The notes: a model not told the origin generated them from the letters alone. A DNA stretch of 64,000 nucleotides from DASWTL01 sp035575925 (GCA_035575925.1 DATLXK010000029.1:43683-107682), one strand, 5' to 3'; shown: positions 26,354 through 36,415, numbered from the stretch's first letter. Translations and numbers: made by a program.

Positions 26354-27625
26354 TTGATTTCCTATCTAAATAAACTAAAGAGCAATCCATTTTTTAGAAA
26401 TGTAGCAACTTTAGCTTTTGGGACAATTATAAGTCAAGTAATTGTTGTTGGCGTTTCGCCGATTCTAACTAGAATTTATAGTGTTGAGGATTTTGGAATC
26501 CTTTCTTTGTTTACAAGTATTGGGGTTTTCTTTGCGGTTTTAACCACTGGTAGATATGAACTGGCGATTGTACTGCCAGAAGAGGATGAAAAAGCGAAGG
26601 ATATTTTTCAGTTAATTTTAACTCTGGGCTTATTGGTTTCGTTTTTCTATGGAATAATTATTTTATTACTAACCATAACAACTTCTTTTTTTTCTGACTT
26701 CAAAGTTTTTCAAAATAAAGCTGTGTATCTGTTGCCAATTTATACTTTTTCAATTGCATTGTACACCGCTATAGGCTATTGGTTGCAGCGTAAAAAATCA
26801 TATAAAAAAATAAGCATTGCTGGGGCAATTCAAGCGATAGCCACCGCAATATTTAGCTTACTATTCGGATGGCTAAATTTCCAGGATTTTGGAATGATAC
26901 TTTCGTTAATATTAGCTATGCTAGTATCATCTGCCTATTTGCTAAAAGACGAGTCGAAGTATTTCCTGCAATTTTCTAGAAAAGGGATGGTAAAAGCGGC
27001 AAAACGTTACATATCATTCCCTAAATTTATGTTGTTGTCAGATCTTTCACTGACGTTAACACAGCAGTTTATTCCAATCATATTTGCAACATTGTTTAAC
27101 ACCTTAATCGTAGGTTATTATGCATTGGCAAATAGGATATTGCGGTTGCCAGTAATTGTAATGGTTGGTGCAATATCCAATGTGTTCAGAAATGAAGCAA
27201 TTGATGAAATTAAATTAAGAGGTAATTGTGAAAGTCTTTATATGGCAACGCTTAAAAAACTGATATGGTTTGGCGTGCCAGTTTTCTTGCTCATTTTTAT
27301 TGCTGGTCCTTTCATATTCGAAACCATATTCGGCGCTGAGTGGAAAGTGGCCGGAGAGTTTTCAAGGATATTATGTATATTACTAGTGACAGAATTTCTT
27401 GCGGTTCCGTTGAATTCACTCTTTTATATTAAAGAGAAGCAAAATAAATATATGAAGTTTCAACTGCTAAATGCTTTTTGCAGCACGTTAGCCATATATT
27501 TCGCCTATCGAATTTACGATAGCGTATACTCTTCACTTCTCTTTTTCTGTTTAACGGGAGCAGTATTTAACATATTCTTGCTTTCCCAGACCTACAAACT
27601 ATCCAAAGGTGAAAGCCGTGCTTAA
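26354..27625 (+). CDS. wzx: Polysaccharide flippase (Wzx)
   Basis: A TTG start gives a 423-residue protein with about twelve hydrophobic helices. The N-terminus (FRNVATLAFGTIISQVIV, LTRIYSVEDFGILSLF) is typical of the PST/Wzx family of lipid-linked oligosaccharide flippases. LPEEDEKAKDIF near residue 75 is a loop seen in many Bacteroidota members. It should move the completed repeat unit of block B across the inner membrane. It overlaps wzy by 17 bases, so the flippase and polymerase are translated together. Confidence 0.87.
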   Translation: MISYLNKLKSNPFFRNVATLAFGTIISQVIVVGVSPILTRIYSVEDFGILSLFTSIGVFFAVLTTGRYELAIVLPEEDEKAKDIFQLILTLGLLVSFFYGIIILLLTITTSFFSDFKVFQNKAVYLLPIYTFSIALYTAIGYWLQRKKSYKKISIAGAIQAIATAIFSLLFGWLNFQDFGMILSLILAMLVSSAYLLKDESKYFLQFSRKGMVKAAKRYISFPKFMLLSDLSLTLTQQFIPIIFATLFNTLIVGYYALANRILRLPVIVMVGAISNVFRNEAIDEIKLRGNCESLYMATLKKLIWFGVPVFLLIFIAGPFIFETIFGAEWKVAGEFSRILCILLVTEFLAVPLNSLFYIKEKQNKYMKFQLLNAFCSTLAIYFAYRIYDSVYSSLLFFCLTGAVFNIFLLSQTYKLSKGESRA

Positions 27626-28913
27626 AAACCTAGAGAGTATCATCTTGCCTTGGGCTAACTTAATTGTAGCAATCAGCTATGTGATAGCTTTTTACATTGC
27701 ATATGTTTATTTTTTAAATTTTCATTTTTCTTATCTAGGATACGATATTCTACCTGGTAGGGATCAGAAAGATTTTTCACTGATACTCACATTTATCTTG
27801 AGCATCTTACCCATGCTTTTGTATCGCGGTGTTATCGGAATTTCTAGTTTTCTTTGTATTTTCATCTACTTTTTACTTTACGTTCCCATTATCATTACTT
27901 ACCATTTTTCTATAGATGGAAGTAAATTGTACATTTTCTACCAACAATCCTTATTCGTTTTAGGGATGACTTTGTTATTTGTCGCAGATCGAATTCAGCT
28001 CAGAAACGCTTTCAGTTTAAAAGTGGATAAAAATCTATTTCCTGTCATTCTGGTGGTAACTATCCTTTGCACTTTATATTTAATGATACTTTATCGTAAA
28101 AACCTGCGTATAGTTTCATTTTCAGACGTTTATGATTTGCGCTCTGAGAATTCTAAATTGGGAGGTGATGTTATAACTGGTTATTTGAGTGCTTGGTTAG
28201 TAAATGTTTTCATTCCACTTAATTTTGGGTACGCATTGTTTTCGAAAAAATGGACTTATTATCTAATAGGTACATTTAGTTGCGTGATTGTCTATATGGC
28301 AACCGGAGCTAAAACTGCGGTAGTGTTTCCAATTGCGAGCTATTTGGTTTATAAGTTGTTTACAAAAGTAAATTTGAAGTATGCATTTTTCAATTTCGGC
28401 TTATTTTTGTCTTCAGTAACAGCAATTCTTACAATAATGGAGTTTAATATTATCAGCTCTTTATTATTAATGCGGACTATCGGCAATGGAGGCGACTTAA
28501 CACGGCATTATCATGATTTCTTCTTAACTCACCCACATACTTATTTCAGTCACGTCAACATTATTAACGCACTAACGCAAATGTATCCATATGATGATAC
28601 ACTTGGCGTGACTATTGGAGCGTATTACTGGGGTGAAACTAACGTGAATGCTAATTTTTGGGCCACAGATGGGTATGCGGCTGTAGGTAGTTTTGGTGTT
28701 TTACTAGCGAGCCTAATCATGTTTTTTGTATTTTTAATTTTTAATAATATTTCTAAATCTTATAATAAAGTTTTCTTGATAGTTGTTTTAATACCATATC
28801 TCACTATGTTTCTAAATGCATCTATCTTTCAATCTTTATTAACAGGTGGAGCAATTTTCACATTTTTATTCTTATCATTTTCATCAAATAAAAAAAACAA
28901 GCATATCTTATAA
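27609..28913 (+). CDS. wzy: Oligosaccharide repeat-unit polymerase (Wzy)
   Basis: A GTG start inside wzx gives 434 residues with about eleven hydrophobic helices and a large hydrophilic loop at about residues 300-340 (HYHDFFLTHPHTYFSHVN, then DDTLGVTIG). The O-antigen polymerase family is defined mainly by this topology. The position between wzx and wbpI supports it. It is unrelated in sequence to the polymerase candidate at 7811, so the two blocks make different polymers. Its stop overlaps the next ATG by one base. Confidence 0.8.
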   Translation: MKAVLKNLESIILPWANLIVAISYVIAFYIAYVYFLNFHFSYLGYDILPGRDQKDFSLILTFILSILPMLLYRGVIGISSFLCIFIYFLLYVPIIITYHFSIDGSKLYIFYQQSLFVLGMTLLFVADRIQLRNAFSLKVDKNLFPVILVVTILCTLYLMILYRKNLRIVSFSDVYDLRSENSKLGGDVITGYLSAWLVNVFIPLNFGYALFSKKWTYYLIGTFSCVIVYMATGAKTAVVFPIASYLVYKLFTKVNLKYAFFNFGLFLSSVTAILTIMEFNIISSLLLMRTIGNGGDLTRHYHDFFLTHPHTYFSHVNIINALTQMYPYDDTLGVTIGAYYWGETNVNANFWATDGYAAVGSFGVLLASLIMFFVFLIFNNISKSYNKVFLIVVLIPYLTMFLNASIFQSLLTGGAIFTFLFLSFSSNKKNKHIL

Positions 28914-29983
28914 TGAAGGTAGTAACAATCGTCGGAGCCCGCCCGCAGTTTGTAAAAGCAGCGGTCATCAGTAGAGAATTTAAAAACCACGACGGAATAA
29001 GGGAAATTATAGTACATACCGGTCAACACTATGACGACAACATGTCGAAAATATTTTTTGATGAAATGGAAATTCCTTATCCACAAATAAATCTGAATAT
29101 CAATGGACTATCTCACGGAGCCATGACAGGACAAATGTTAGAGGGGATTGAAAAGGTATTGTTGGAAGAAAAACCAGACTGGGTATTGGTATACGGCGAC
29201 ACTAATTCAACACTTGCTGGAGCATTAGCTGCAAAGAAACTTCATATAAAAGTAGCGCATGTTGAAGCTGGTCTTAGATCTTTCAATATGGCAATGCCAG
29301 AAGAGATAAATCGGATCCTAACAGATAGAATTAGTGATATTCTTTTTTGTCCCACTGAAAGTGCAATCAAAAATTTGATGACTGAGGGTTTTGCAAGAAT
29401 TAACTGTAAAGTAATAAAGACCGGTGATGTGATGAAAGACGCGGCTGATTATTATATCAAAAAGGTGAACAAACTCGAGGCTGCTCTGCCGCCAAATTTT
29501 TATTTAGCAACTATTCATCGTGAAGAAAATACAAATGATAGTCAGAAGCTAGAAGTGATTTTTAGTGCTTTAAATGAAATTTCAAAATTTACTCCAATAG
29601 TTATGCCTATACATCCTAGAACGAGACAGATATTAATTAATAATGGCTTTGACTTTAAGAATACTAACATTCGTTTTTTAGAGCCAGTTGGCTATTTAGA
29701 AATGATACAAATGATTGAAAGATCCGACTTAGTAATTACTGATAGTGGAGGGTTGCAGAAGGAAGCATATTTTTTTAATAAAAACTGCGTAACTATTCGA
29801 GATGAGACTGAATGGGTGGAGTTAATAGAAGCGGGTCACAATATTTTATCTCCTGTGGAAAAAGAACAAATAATTGCAAGCGTGTATAATATGGCTAAAA
29901 AGACATTTCTAAAATCAGATGTTCCTATCTATGGAGACGGTGATTGTGCAAAGGAGATAGTTACAAATCTTTTAAATTTTTGA
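28913..29983 (+). CDS. wbpI: Non-hydrolysing UDP-sugar 2-epimerase (WbpI)
   Basis: The 356-residue protein shows IVGARPQFVKAA (6-17), HTGQHYDDNMSKIFFDE near residue 43, YGDTNSTLAGALAA near 95, HVEAGLRSF near 117, TIHREENTN near 201 and TDSGGLQKEAYFF near 278, all conserved in the WecB/WbpI group. In this operon the probable job is to turn UDP-2,3-diacetamido-glucuronate into UDP-ManNAc(3NAc)A, as WbpI does in P. aeruginosa O5. A second epimerase at 47864 serves the FucNAc route, so the two are not redundant. Confidence 0.88.
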   Translation: MKVVTIVGARPQFVKAAVISREFKNHDGIREIIVHTGQHYDDNMSKIFFDEMEIPYPQINLNINGLSHGAMTGQMLEGIEKVLLEEKPDWVLVYGDTNSTLAGALAAKKLHIKVAHVEAGLRSFNMAMPEEINRILTDRISDILFCPTESAIKNLMTEGFARINCKVIKTGDVMKDAADYYIKKVNKLEAALPPNFYLATIHREENTNDSQKLEVIFSALNEISKFTPIVMPIHPRTRQILINNGFDFKNTNIRFLEPVGYLEMIQMIERSDLVITDSGGLQKEAYFFNKNCVTIRDETEWVELIEAGHNILSPVEKEQIIASVYNMAKKTFLKSDVPIYGDGDCAKEIVTNLLNF

Positions 29984-29985
29984 AA

Positions 29986-31188
29986 ATGAAATTCGTACAT
30001 GTTGAAGATTTTATCCATCCTGACGCGGGATATCAACTAAATTTACTATCTAAGCTACAAGTAGAACAAGGTCACGAGGTTACTATAATTACTGCTGAAA
30101 TAGAAGAAGTGCCAATTTTTCTCACGTCTTTTTTCGGTAAAGAAGATATAGACCAAAAAGACGAAGCGTTCTTCAAAAGAACTGGAGTGCGTATTCTAAG
30201 ACATCCTATTTATCGGTTTCTTAGTGGTCGAGCTATTTTTAAATCAGGATTGCATAGGCTCATAAAAGACCAAAAGCCAGATGTTCTATTCGTTCACGGT
30301 GAAGATACGCTTACCGGCATGAAGTTACTTTGGGATTACAAAAAGATGAATGTTCCTTACGTTTTAGATTGTCATATGTTAGAGATGGCTTCCGAAAATA
30401 GATTTAGAGAATATTTTAGAGTTTTCTTTCGAAAATTCGTGACACCAATTATTCTTAAAAACCATATACCACTAATTAGAGTGGTAGATTCAGACTTTGT
30501 AGAGAAGCATTTCAATATACCTCTGAATAAAACTCATTTGCTTTCTTTTGGAACAGATACGAACTATTATAGACCAGACGCTGCGATAAAACTGAAATAT
30601 CGTGAAGAATACAAATTTGATGAGGAAGATTTTATTGTACTATACGCTGGAAAGCTCGATAGTTACAAAGGGGGGGAGTTTTTGTCAAGCGCTTTAAAGC
30701 AAAGAATTGAAGCTAAAGGGCGAAATATTAAATTTATTATTATTGGTACATCTCCGAAGGATGACTATGGGCGTGAAGTAGAATACAACTTCAGCCAATC
30801 GGAAAATGATATATTGAGGATGCCTACGCAAACGTATGCTGGGTTAGCAAAATACTATCAAATGGCAGATATTGCAATTTTTCCGAAACAATGTAGCATG
30901 AGTTATTACGAAGTACAATCGTGTGGGCTTCCCGTAATCCTTGAAGAAAATGAAATTAATGTAGAGCGTGCGAGTAATTTTAAAGGGATTATTTTTAAAG
31001 AACAATCACAAGAAAGTCTTAGGGACGCAATAATTGAGTTTGCTGAAATGGATAAATTTGATTTCGATTCGTTCAAAAAAAATGCTCGCGAAAATGTAGT
31101 TCAGAACTACGATTATGTTCATATCGCTCAAAAATTCACCAATGTAATGATCGATGAGCATAAACGATTTTATAATTCACAGATATGA
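29986..31188 (+). CDS. GT-B glycosyltransferase, family 4-like
   Basis: I chose the ATG at 29986 (MKFVHVEDFIHP), two bases after the epimerase stop. The 400-residue protein has a GT-B shape: YQLNLLSKLQVEQGHEV for the N-terminal acceptor domain, VLYAGKLDSYKGGEFL near residue 217 where the second domain begins, and SYYEVQSCGLPVILEENEI near residue 307, the usual EX7E-like donor site. It transfers a sugar from a nucleotide donor to the growing lipid-linked repeat unit. ManNAc(3NAc)A addition is a reasonable guess from its place after wbpI. Confidence 0.8.
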   Translation: MKFVHVEDFIHPDAGYQLNLLSKLQVEQGHEVTIITAEIEEVPIFLTSFFGKEDIDQKDEAFFKRTGVRILRHPIYRFLSGRAIFKSGLHRLIKDQKPDVLFVHGEDTLTGMKLLWDYKKMNVPYVLDCHMLEMASENRFREYFRVFFRKFVTPIILKNHIPLIRVVDSDFVEKHFNIPLNKTHLLSFGTDTNYYRPDAAIKLKYREEYKFDEEDFIVLYAGKLDSYKGGEFLSSALKQRIEAKGRNIKFIIIGTSPKDDYGREVEYNFSQSENDILRMPTQTYAGLAKYYQMADIAIFPKQCSMSYYEVQSCGLPVILEENEINVERASNFKGIIFKEQSQESLRDAIIEFAEMDKFDFDSFKKNARENVVQNYDYVHIAQKFTNVMIDEHKRFYNSQI

Positions 31189-31928
31189 AAAATCTAAATT
31201 CAGTGGAATATCGGCTATATCTAAAATCTTTTCTCGTTTTTATAAGGGGTCAGCTATTAGTTTTCAAAAGCCAATATGTGCGGTTAAGTAAAAAAGTATT
31301 TTTAAATAATAGCTGGTACGGGAATGATTATGGTGGTTTTTTCGTTTACCCAGATATATTGAATGAGCATTCTATAGTTTACTCATTTGGAATTGGAGAA
31401 GATATATCTTTTGACAAAGATATAATAGCCAAACACGGATGTGCTGTTTTCGGATTTGACCCCACACCAAAATCAATTGCATGGATTGAAAACAATAGCA
31501 TTCCCAGTCAGTTTAGTTTTTTTCCATACGGAATAGATGATGTGACTGGAATAAAAACGTTTTTTTTACCAAAAAATAAAAATCATGTTAGCGGAAGCGT
31601 AGTCGAAGTTGATACGATAAGTAAATTGGATGCAATTGACGTTTGTATGAAATCATTTGCAGACATCATCAAAGATTTAGGTCATAACGAGATCGATGTA
31701 CTCAAAATGGATATTGAGGGAAGTGAATATAAAATACTACCCACAATTTTAAACTCGAACGTAGTAGTTAAGCAAATTTTGATTGAGTTCCATCATCGGA
31801 TGATAAAAAACGGTGCAAAATTAACTTACGACAGTATCGAACTTCTAGATCGCCATGGTTATAAACTTTTCGCATTTTCAAAAAGTAAAGAAGAGTTATC
31901 ATTTATTAAAACCAACTATATAAAATAA
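31185..31928 (+). CDS. FkbM-family methyltransferase
   Basis: The 247-residue protein overlaps the preceding gene by 4 bases (ATGA). IVYSFGIGEDISFD near residue 65, GFDPTPKSIAWI near residue 88 and DVLKMDIEGSEYKIL near residue 178 are the SAM-binding and FkbM-type motifs. FkbM proteins methylate hydroxyl groups of sugars or polyketides. Here it probably O-methylates one sugar of the repeat unit in the cytoplasm. No membrane segment is seen. Confidence 0.85.
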   Translation: MKNLNSVEYRLYLKSFLVFIRGQLLVFKSQYVRLSKKVFLNNSWYGNDYGGFFVYPDILNEHSIVYSFGIGEDISFDKDIIAKHGCAVFGFDPTPKSIAWIENNSIPSQFSFFPYGIDDVTGIKTFFLPKNKNHVSGSVVEVDTISKLDAIDVCMKSFADIIKDLGHNEIDVLKMDIEGSEYKILPTILNSNVVVKQILIEFHHRMIKNGAKLTYDSIELLDRHGYKLFAFSKSKEELSFIKTNYIK

Positions 31929-31942
31929 AGAATTAAAAGGCT

Positions 31943-32893
31943 ATGCCAAATCAATTGAAAAAAACCATTGCAATAATTGGTGGCAGTGGTTTTATAGGAA
32001 AAAATTTCACAAAATATTTCTCAGATAATAATTTTGACGTAGTCGTTATAGATAGACATTTTGAGCTTAAAACTGCGACACCTGGTGTCATTTTTACGTC
32101 GGTCGATATACATCACACACAAGAATTGACAATGGCAGTTGAGCGAGTTGATTATGTGATTTGGCTTGTTCATGCGTCGGTTCCTTCAACACTAGACGAA
32201 AGCTTAATTGATGATTTCAGCCTAAATATATCGCCATTGATCAAGTTCTTAGAGAAGGCAGAATCTTTGCCGAATATGAAGAAATTTATTTACTTATCTT
32301 CTGGGGGAACGGTTTATGGAGATGTTGACGAAAACGAGCCAATTGGGGAACTACATCCTCAAAATCCAATTTCAAATTATGGTTTGTCTAAAAGCATAGC
32401 CGAAAAGTATATTAAGTATTTGACTAAAAACACTGGATTCGAAAGCTTCATTTTGAGACCATCTAACGTATTTGGTATGTTTCAAAATCTGATCAAGCCG
32501 CAAGGGATTATCGGATTTGCATTCAAATCTCTACATGATAATAAATCTCTTGATCTTTATGATGATGGGAGGGTAATTCGGGATTTTGTGTATGTTATGG
32601 ACGTTGCAAACGCTACCCTGAAATGTATACAACTTGATTTGAAATCGGGCAACACTACTCAATATAATGTTGGTAGTAATGAAGGTTTATCTATTAAGGA
32701 CGTTTTGAATAAAATTGAGAAAATCTGTAATAAAAAATTGGTGTTGAACCATAAAACATCGAGAACATTTGATTGTAGTTTCAGTGTTTTAGATACCACC
32801 AAAATTAATTCGGATTTAAATTGGAAGATTGAAACAAACATCGATGAAGGCTTAATAAAGGTATGGGAATGGATTAACACAGTAGAAAAGTAA
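31943..32893 (+). CDS. NAD-dependent epimerase/dehydratase (SDR)
   Basis: The 316-residue protein has IAIIGGSGFIGKNF (9-22), YLSSGGTVYGD near residue 115 with the catalytic serine, NYGLSKSIAEKYI with YxxxK near residue 147, LRPSNVFGMFQN near 172 and DGRVIRDFVYVMDVA near residue 210. This matches the extended SDR group of UDP-glucose/UDP-GlcNAc 4-epimerases. It could make a UDP-galactose-type donor for block B. The overlap of one base with the next GT gene suggests the product feeds that transferase. 4-Epimerase versus dehydratase activity cannot be told by eye. Confidence 0.82.
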   Translation: MPNQLKKTIAIIGGSGFIGKNFTKYFSDNNFDVVVIDRHFELKTATPGVIFTSVDIHHTQELTMAVERVDYVIWLVHASVPSTLDESLIDDFSLNISPLIKFLEKAESLPNMKKFIYLSSGGTVYGDVDENEPIGELHPQNPISNYGLSKSIAEKYIKYLTKNTGFESFILRPSNVFGMFQNLIKPQGIIGFAFKSLHDNKSLDLYDDGRVIRDFVYVMDVANATLKCIQLDLKSGNTTQYNVGSNEGLSIKDVLNKIEKICNKKLVLNHKTSRTFDCSFSVLDTTKINSDLNWKIETNIDEGLIKVWEWINTVEK

Positions 32894-34005
32894 TGAAAAT
32901 ATTATTTATAGCGCCTATACCGCCACCTATAAATGGCCAATCTAAAGCGTCATTGGTGTTATTAGAAGCTTTGAACTCCAAACATCAAGTTGATGTAGTC
33001 AATTTGAGTAAGAGTACTTTAAAGAACGGGGCTTTGTCCGTTACACGAATTTCAGAGATTTTGAGCAACATAAGAAGGATATATGGGAAACAAAATAATC
33101 AAGACATTATCTATATTTCGCTAGCTGAATCGTTTGCAGGAAATATAAGAGACATCGTTTTTTACTGTTTAAGTCGTAAAAATTTATCTCGTACTTTTAT
33201 CCATATGCTAGGCGGCGCTGGAATGAAGGAAATTTTAGGTGGTACGGGAATTATGCAAAAAATAAACGCTCATTTTATGAAAAAAATGGCTGGCGTAATT
33301 GTAGAAGGTCCAGTTAATTTTGAAACATTTAAAACTGTATTTCCTGAAGATAGGATCCACATAGTACCTAATTTCGCGGAAGATTTTCTTTTTGTTTCTG
33401 AACGTGAAATTAATGATAAGTTTGACAACCTATCTGTCATCAATGTACTTTATTTGAGTAATCTCATACCCGGGAAAGGGTATGATGAATTGGCTGATGC
33501 CTTTATTCTGCTGGAATTAGATGAAAAAACTCAGTTGAATATTACTTTCGTTGGTGGTTTTGAAAATGTAGAAAGTGAGCGAGCTTTTTTGAATAAAATT
33601 AAACCGCTTCCGCAATTAAAATATCTTGGAAAATTTATCGATGGACAGCAAAAGCGAGAGCTGTATTGTGAGTCTCATGTGTTTTGCTTGCCCACATATT
33701 ATCCATTTGAAGGGCAACCGATCTCGATCCTAGAAGCTTATGCTACTGGATGTGCAGTAATTACAAGCGACCATAGTGGTATTCCGTTTATTTTTAAAGA
33801 CCAGCAAAATGGATTTTTAGTTGAAAAAAAATCGATTATTTCGCTCAAAAAAGCATTGTTAAAATTAATTTCGCGTAAGGACGATTTAAAAAGAATCGCG
33901 AAGTTTAACAGAATCGAGTCGTTTAAAAAATACAGAACAGAAATTTTTCAAAACACTATCATTGAAATTTTTGAAGATTTTATCGTTGAAGGAAAAAATA
34001 AGTAA
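32893..34005 (+). CDS. GT-B glycosyltransferase, family 4
   Basis: The 370-residue protein starts with FIAPIPPPINGQSKAS, the common N-terminus of family 4 transferases in capsule loci. LYLSNLIPGKGYDELADAF near residue 190 opens the donor domain. PTYYPFEGQPISILEAYATG near residue 275 is the ExxxxxxxE donor-phosphate motif. It is the second of only three clear glycosyltransferases (besides WbpL) in block B, implying a short repeat unit of about four sugars. Confidence 0.86.
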   Translation: MKILFIAPIPPPINGQSKASLVLLEALNSKHQVDVVNLSKSTLKNGALSVTRISEILSNIRRIYGKQNNQDIIYISLAESFAGNIRDIVFYCLSRKNLSRTFIHMLGGAGMKEILGGTGIMQKINAHFMKKMAGVIVEGPVNFETFKTVFPEDRIHIVPNFAEDFLFVSEREINDKFDNLSVINVLYLSNLIPGKGYDELADAFILLELDEKTQLNITFVGGFENVESERAFLNKIKPLPQLKYLGKFIDGQQKRELYCESHVFCLPTYYPFEGQPISILEAYATGCAVITSDHSGIPFIFKDQQNGFLVEKKSIISLKKALLKLISRKDDLKRIAKFNRIESFKKYRTEIFQNTIIEIFEDFIVEGKNK

Positions 34006-34200
34006 GTATTTTAAGTGTAGCGCCAATCACAATACTTGGCAGCTGCTAATTGAGATAACTAACGTTAAAAAAGGAAGTTTATATTGCTAATTCTATCGCG
34101 TAGCGAAAAGTCTTATTAAATTGGCTCTAATCGTTGTTTCGAAGTTATATTGAAGATTTACACAAGCATTGAGGCTCGAAGTGTAACTAAAAGTTCAGCT
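34006..34200. other. Intergenic gap before the beta-helix gene
   Basis: This gap of about 195 bases has no convincing gene. An in-frame TTG at 34150 would add 17 polar residues before the signal peptide of the next protein, which is unlikely to be used. I see no TAnnTTTG box at a suitable distance and no strong hairpin, so the next gene is probably read from the upstream operon. Confidence 0.5.
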
Positions 34201-35643
34201 ATGTTTAGAATTATAATTACGCTTTTATTTATATTAATTTTCAGCTTAGCGAACGCTCAAGAAACTTTTAATATCACTATAGCTAAGAGCAGCGCTAAAG
34301 ATGATACAAAAGTATTCCAAACGGCGCTGAATGAAAAGCGAGGTAGCGCATTAAAAATTACCGTGAGAAAGGGCGTGTACAAACTTAACGGAGGCTTATC
34401 AACCGCAAGAGCAAATACTTCAATTACTTTCGAAAAGGGTGCTGTAATTTACTTTTCAAGTAATATTAGCGCTGGAATCTCTGTACAGCACAATGGCTTT
34501 TCACTAGAAAATGCTCACATCAAAGGAAATAGTGTTTCTGCAAAAGATTTTTACACAGGTTACGGCGTGCTATTGAATGGAGTATCCGGGTGTGTGATTA
34601 AAAACTCAGCTTTCGAGGGTATCAGTGGCAACAACATTTTATTTTATCCAAAGTCGAATACGATCGGTTGCAGTGACAACCTGATTTTGAACAATTCTTT
34701 TATAAAGCCAGCTTTTGATCTAGGAGGCAGTGGAGATGAATCAGCAATAATGCTTGGTTATTCTGGTGAAGGCTATCAACATAACAATAACGTAATTAAA
34801 GGTAATGTAATTGATGGCGGATTTAAGCTAAAAATCGGTATCGGGATGATTTCGCACGGCCAAAACAATCTATTTGAGAACAATACCGTGAATAACTGTA
34901 GGCATTACGGTATCATGATATACGAATCAAAGGATAAAGATACCACGTTATACAACAATATCATTAAAGACAACACCATCAGAAACATTGGAGAAGTAGG
35001 CTCAAAAAAGACGGTGAAGGGAATGGGTATATATCTAATGAAGTCTTCAAATTCATCGGTGAAAGGCAATCGCGTTTACAATACCTTAATTAATTCTGAC
35101 GAGACCGAAACGCTAGGTGCAGGGGCTATATCTATTAGTTTAAGTCCCGACACACGTATAGATAGTAACTTCATAGATGGCTCCTATATGTATGGCATCG
35201 TTAGCGATTATAGTTTTGGCTCAAAATTCAGTGACAATGTCATCCAAAATACGAGAAAATCAGGGGCTTATTTCATAAATATGAACAACGTTGTTGTTTC
35301 TGGAAATACATTTCGAAATATTGGCGCCGTTGCTATCAAGGGCTACTTCGAAAACACATCGCTTCCCTATATTCAGGAGCAAATGCGGATAGATACATAT
35401 AAGAATATTAATACTGGCAACAATTTTAGGATCACCAGAAATAAGTTTTATACAGATAAAGAGATTCTTTATTTTACAGGCACAGAGAAAGATAAACGAG
35501 GACATTACGAGAATAAAATTAGGAACAATACGGTCGGAAAAAACAAAATCTTTGGAAATACTAAGAAGCTGGAAGAGCTCATTAACTTTCGTCAAGAGGT
35601 TGCTGGGTCTAACAGAATCTACGATAATACATCGTCCAATTAA
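34201..35643 (+). CDS. Secreted right-handed parallel beta-helix protein
   Basis: The ATG at 34201 gives 480 residues and a good signal peptide (MFRIIITLLFILIFSLANA, cleaved before QETF). The rest is a long run of beta-helix rungs with patterns like NNVIKGNVIDGG, NNLFENNTVNN, YNNIIKDNTIRNIG, SSVKGNRVYN and NNVVVSGNTF. This is the pectate-lyase-like or PbH1 repeat fold used by polysaccharide lyases, epimerases and hydrolases. No catalytic signature is visible. Placed in the middle of a capsule operon, it may trim, epimerise or bind the polymer in the periplasm. Confidence 0.82.
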   Translation: MFRIIITLLFILIFSLANAQETFNITIAKSSAKDDTKVFQTALNEKRGSALKITVRKGVYKLNGGLSTARANTSITFEKGAVIYFSSNISAGISVQHNGFSLENAHIKGNSVSAKDFYTGYGVLLNGVSGCVIKNSAFEGISGNNILFYPKSNTIGCSDNLILNNSFIKPAFDLGGSGDESAIMLGYSGEGYQHNNNVIKGNVIDGGFKLKIGIGMISHGQNNLFENNTVNNCRHYGIMIYESKDKDTTLYNNIIKDNTIRNIGEVGSKKTVKGMGIYLMKSSNSSVKGNRVYNTLINSDETETLGAGAISISLSPDTRIDSNFIDGSYMYGIVSDYSFGSKFSDNVIQNTRKSGAYFINMNNVVVSGNTFRNIGAVAIKGYFENTSLPYIQEQMRIDTYKNINTGNNFRITRNKFYTDKEILYFTGTEKDKRGHYENKIRNNTVGKNKIFGNTKKLEELINFRQEVAGSNRIYDNTSSN

Positions 35644-35702
35644 TTTAATAGTTACACATTAATTAATCTTTTGCGTAAGTCTATAGCTTCAAAAATGCAA
35701 GA

Positions 35703-35975
35703 ATGAAAATGGAGAAAAAAGCCGTTCAAGTTTGCACGAATTGTGTAATGGGTACTACAGATTCAAGCATCGTCTTTGATGAAAAAGGAGTTTGTGACTT
35801 TTGCAACAATTACTACAACAATATTCTGCCGAATTGGCATCCAAATGAAAGCGCTGAAGAGGAAATGGGAATCGTACTTGACAAAATTAAAGCTGAGGGG
35901 AAGGAGAATGACTACGATTGCTTGATAGGAACTAGCGGTGGCTTAGATAGTAGTTACTTAGTTTATGCTGCGTAG
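35703..35975 (+). pseudogene. 5' fragment of a wbpG-like amidotransferase gene
   Basis: Ninety codons match the N-terminus of the intact gene at 42751 but from a different lineage: VCTNCVMGTTDSSI, FDEKGVCDFCNNY, LPNWHPNE and the PP-loop ATP site GTSGGLDSSY. It keeps both CxxC pairs (CTNC and CDFC). It stops at TAG right after the PP-loop, and nothing similar to the remaining 290 codons follows. Whether the short peptide is made is unknown; it would lack the catalytic domain. Confidence 0.87.
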
Positions 35976-36122
35976 TGACTGCGGGCATAATTAAAAATAC
36001 AACAAATTTGGGGTTTCTAGCACTTCAAAGAATCTATAATTGGGGTTACAATACTGTTAATTCTTGTATTTACTTTTGCAGGCAATATAGGGAGGGTTCA
36101 AGGTTTAGATACTTATTGCCAG

Positions 36123-36415
36123 CAAGGGGAAGTTTTTAATTTGACTGACAGCTTTTCTCCTAATTTAAACGAGTTTTTGAAAGCTATTGCAAATTACCTC
36201 AAAAGAGCCGACCCGATAAATATGCCGTATTTTATTGCAAAATTCTTGGCTAAATGTGTGGATCTTATTGGAAAACGGTTTCCTTTAAATTCTAGAAAGC
36301 TCAAGAAATTAATATCAGAATGACATTTAACGATGACGAAGCTTGAGCTGCTGGATGGATGTCTACATCGGTTGTGAGTTTCTATACAAATCCGGAAAAG
36401 CAAGCTAACAGATGA
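36123..36415 (+). pseudogene. 3' fragment of a wbpV-like epimerase gene
   Basis: The forward frame reads QQGEVFNLTD, LNEFLKAIANYLKRA, MPYFIAKFLAKCVDLIGKRFP and LNSRKLKKL, which resembles the C-terminal 80 residues of WbpV/WbjF-type SDR enzymes such as the intact one at 50256 (LPLNSERLQKLTES). After a frame change near 36320 it continues LTFNDDEA, an in-frame stop, then AAGW to a TGA at 36415. That TGA overlaps the ATG of the fkbH-like gene by 3 bases, so the lost gene was once coupled to fkbH. The stretch 35976-36122 before it shows no recognisable gene. Confidence 0.75.
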
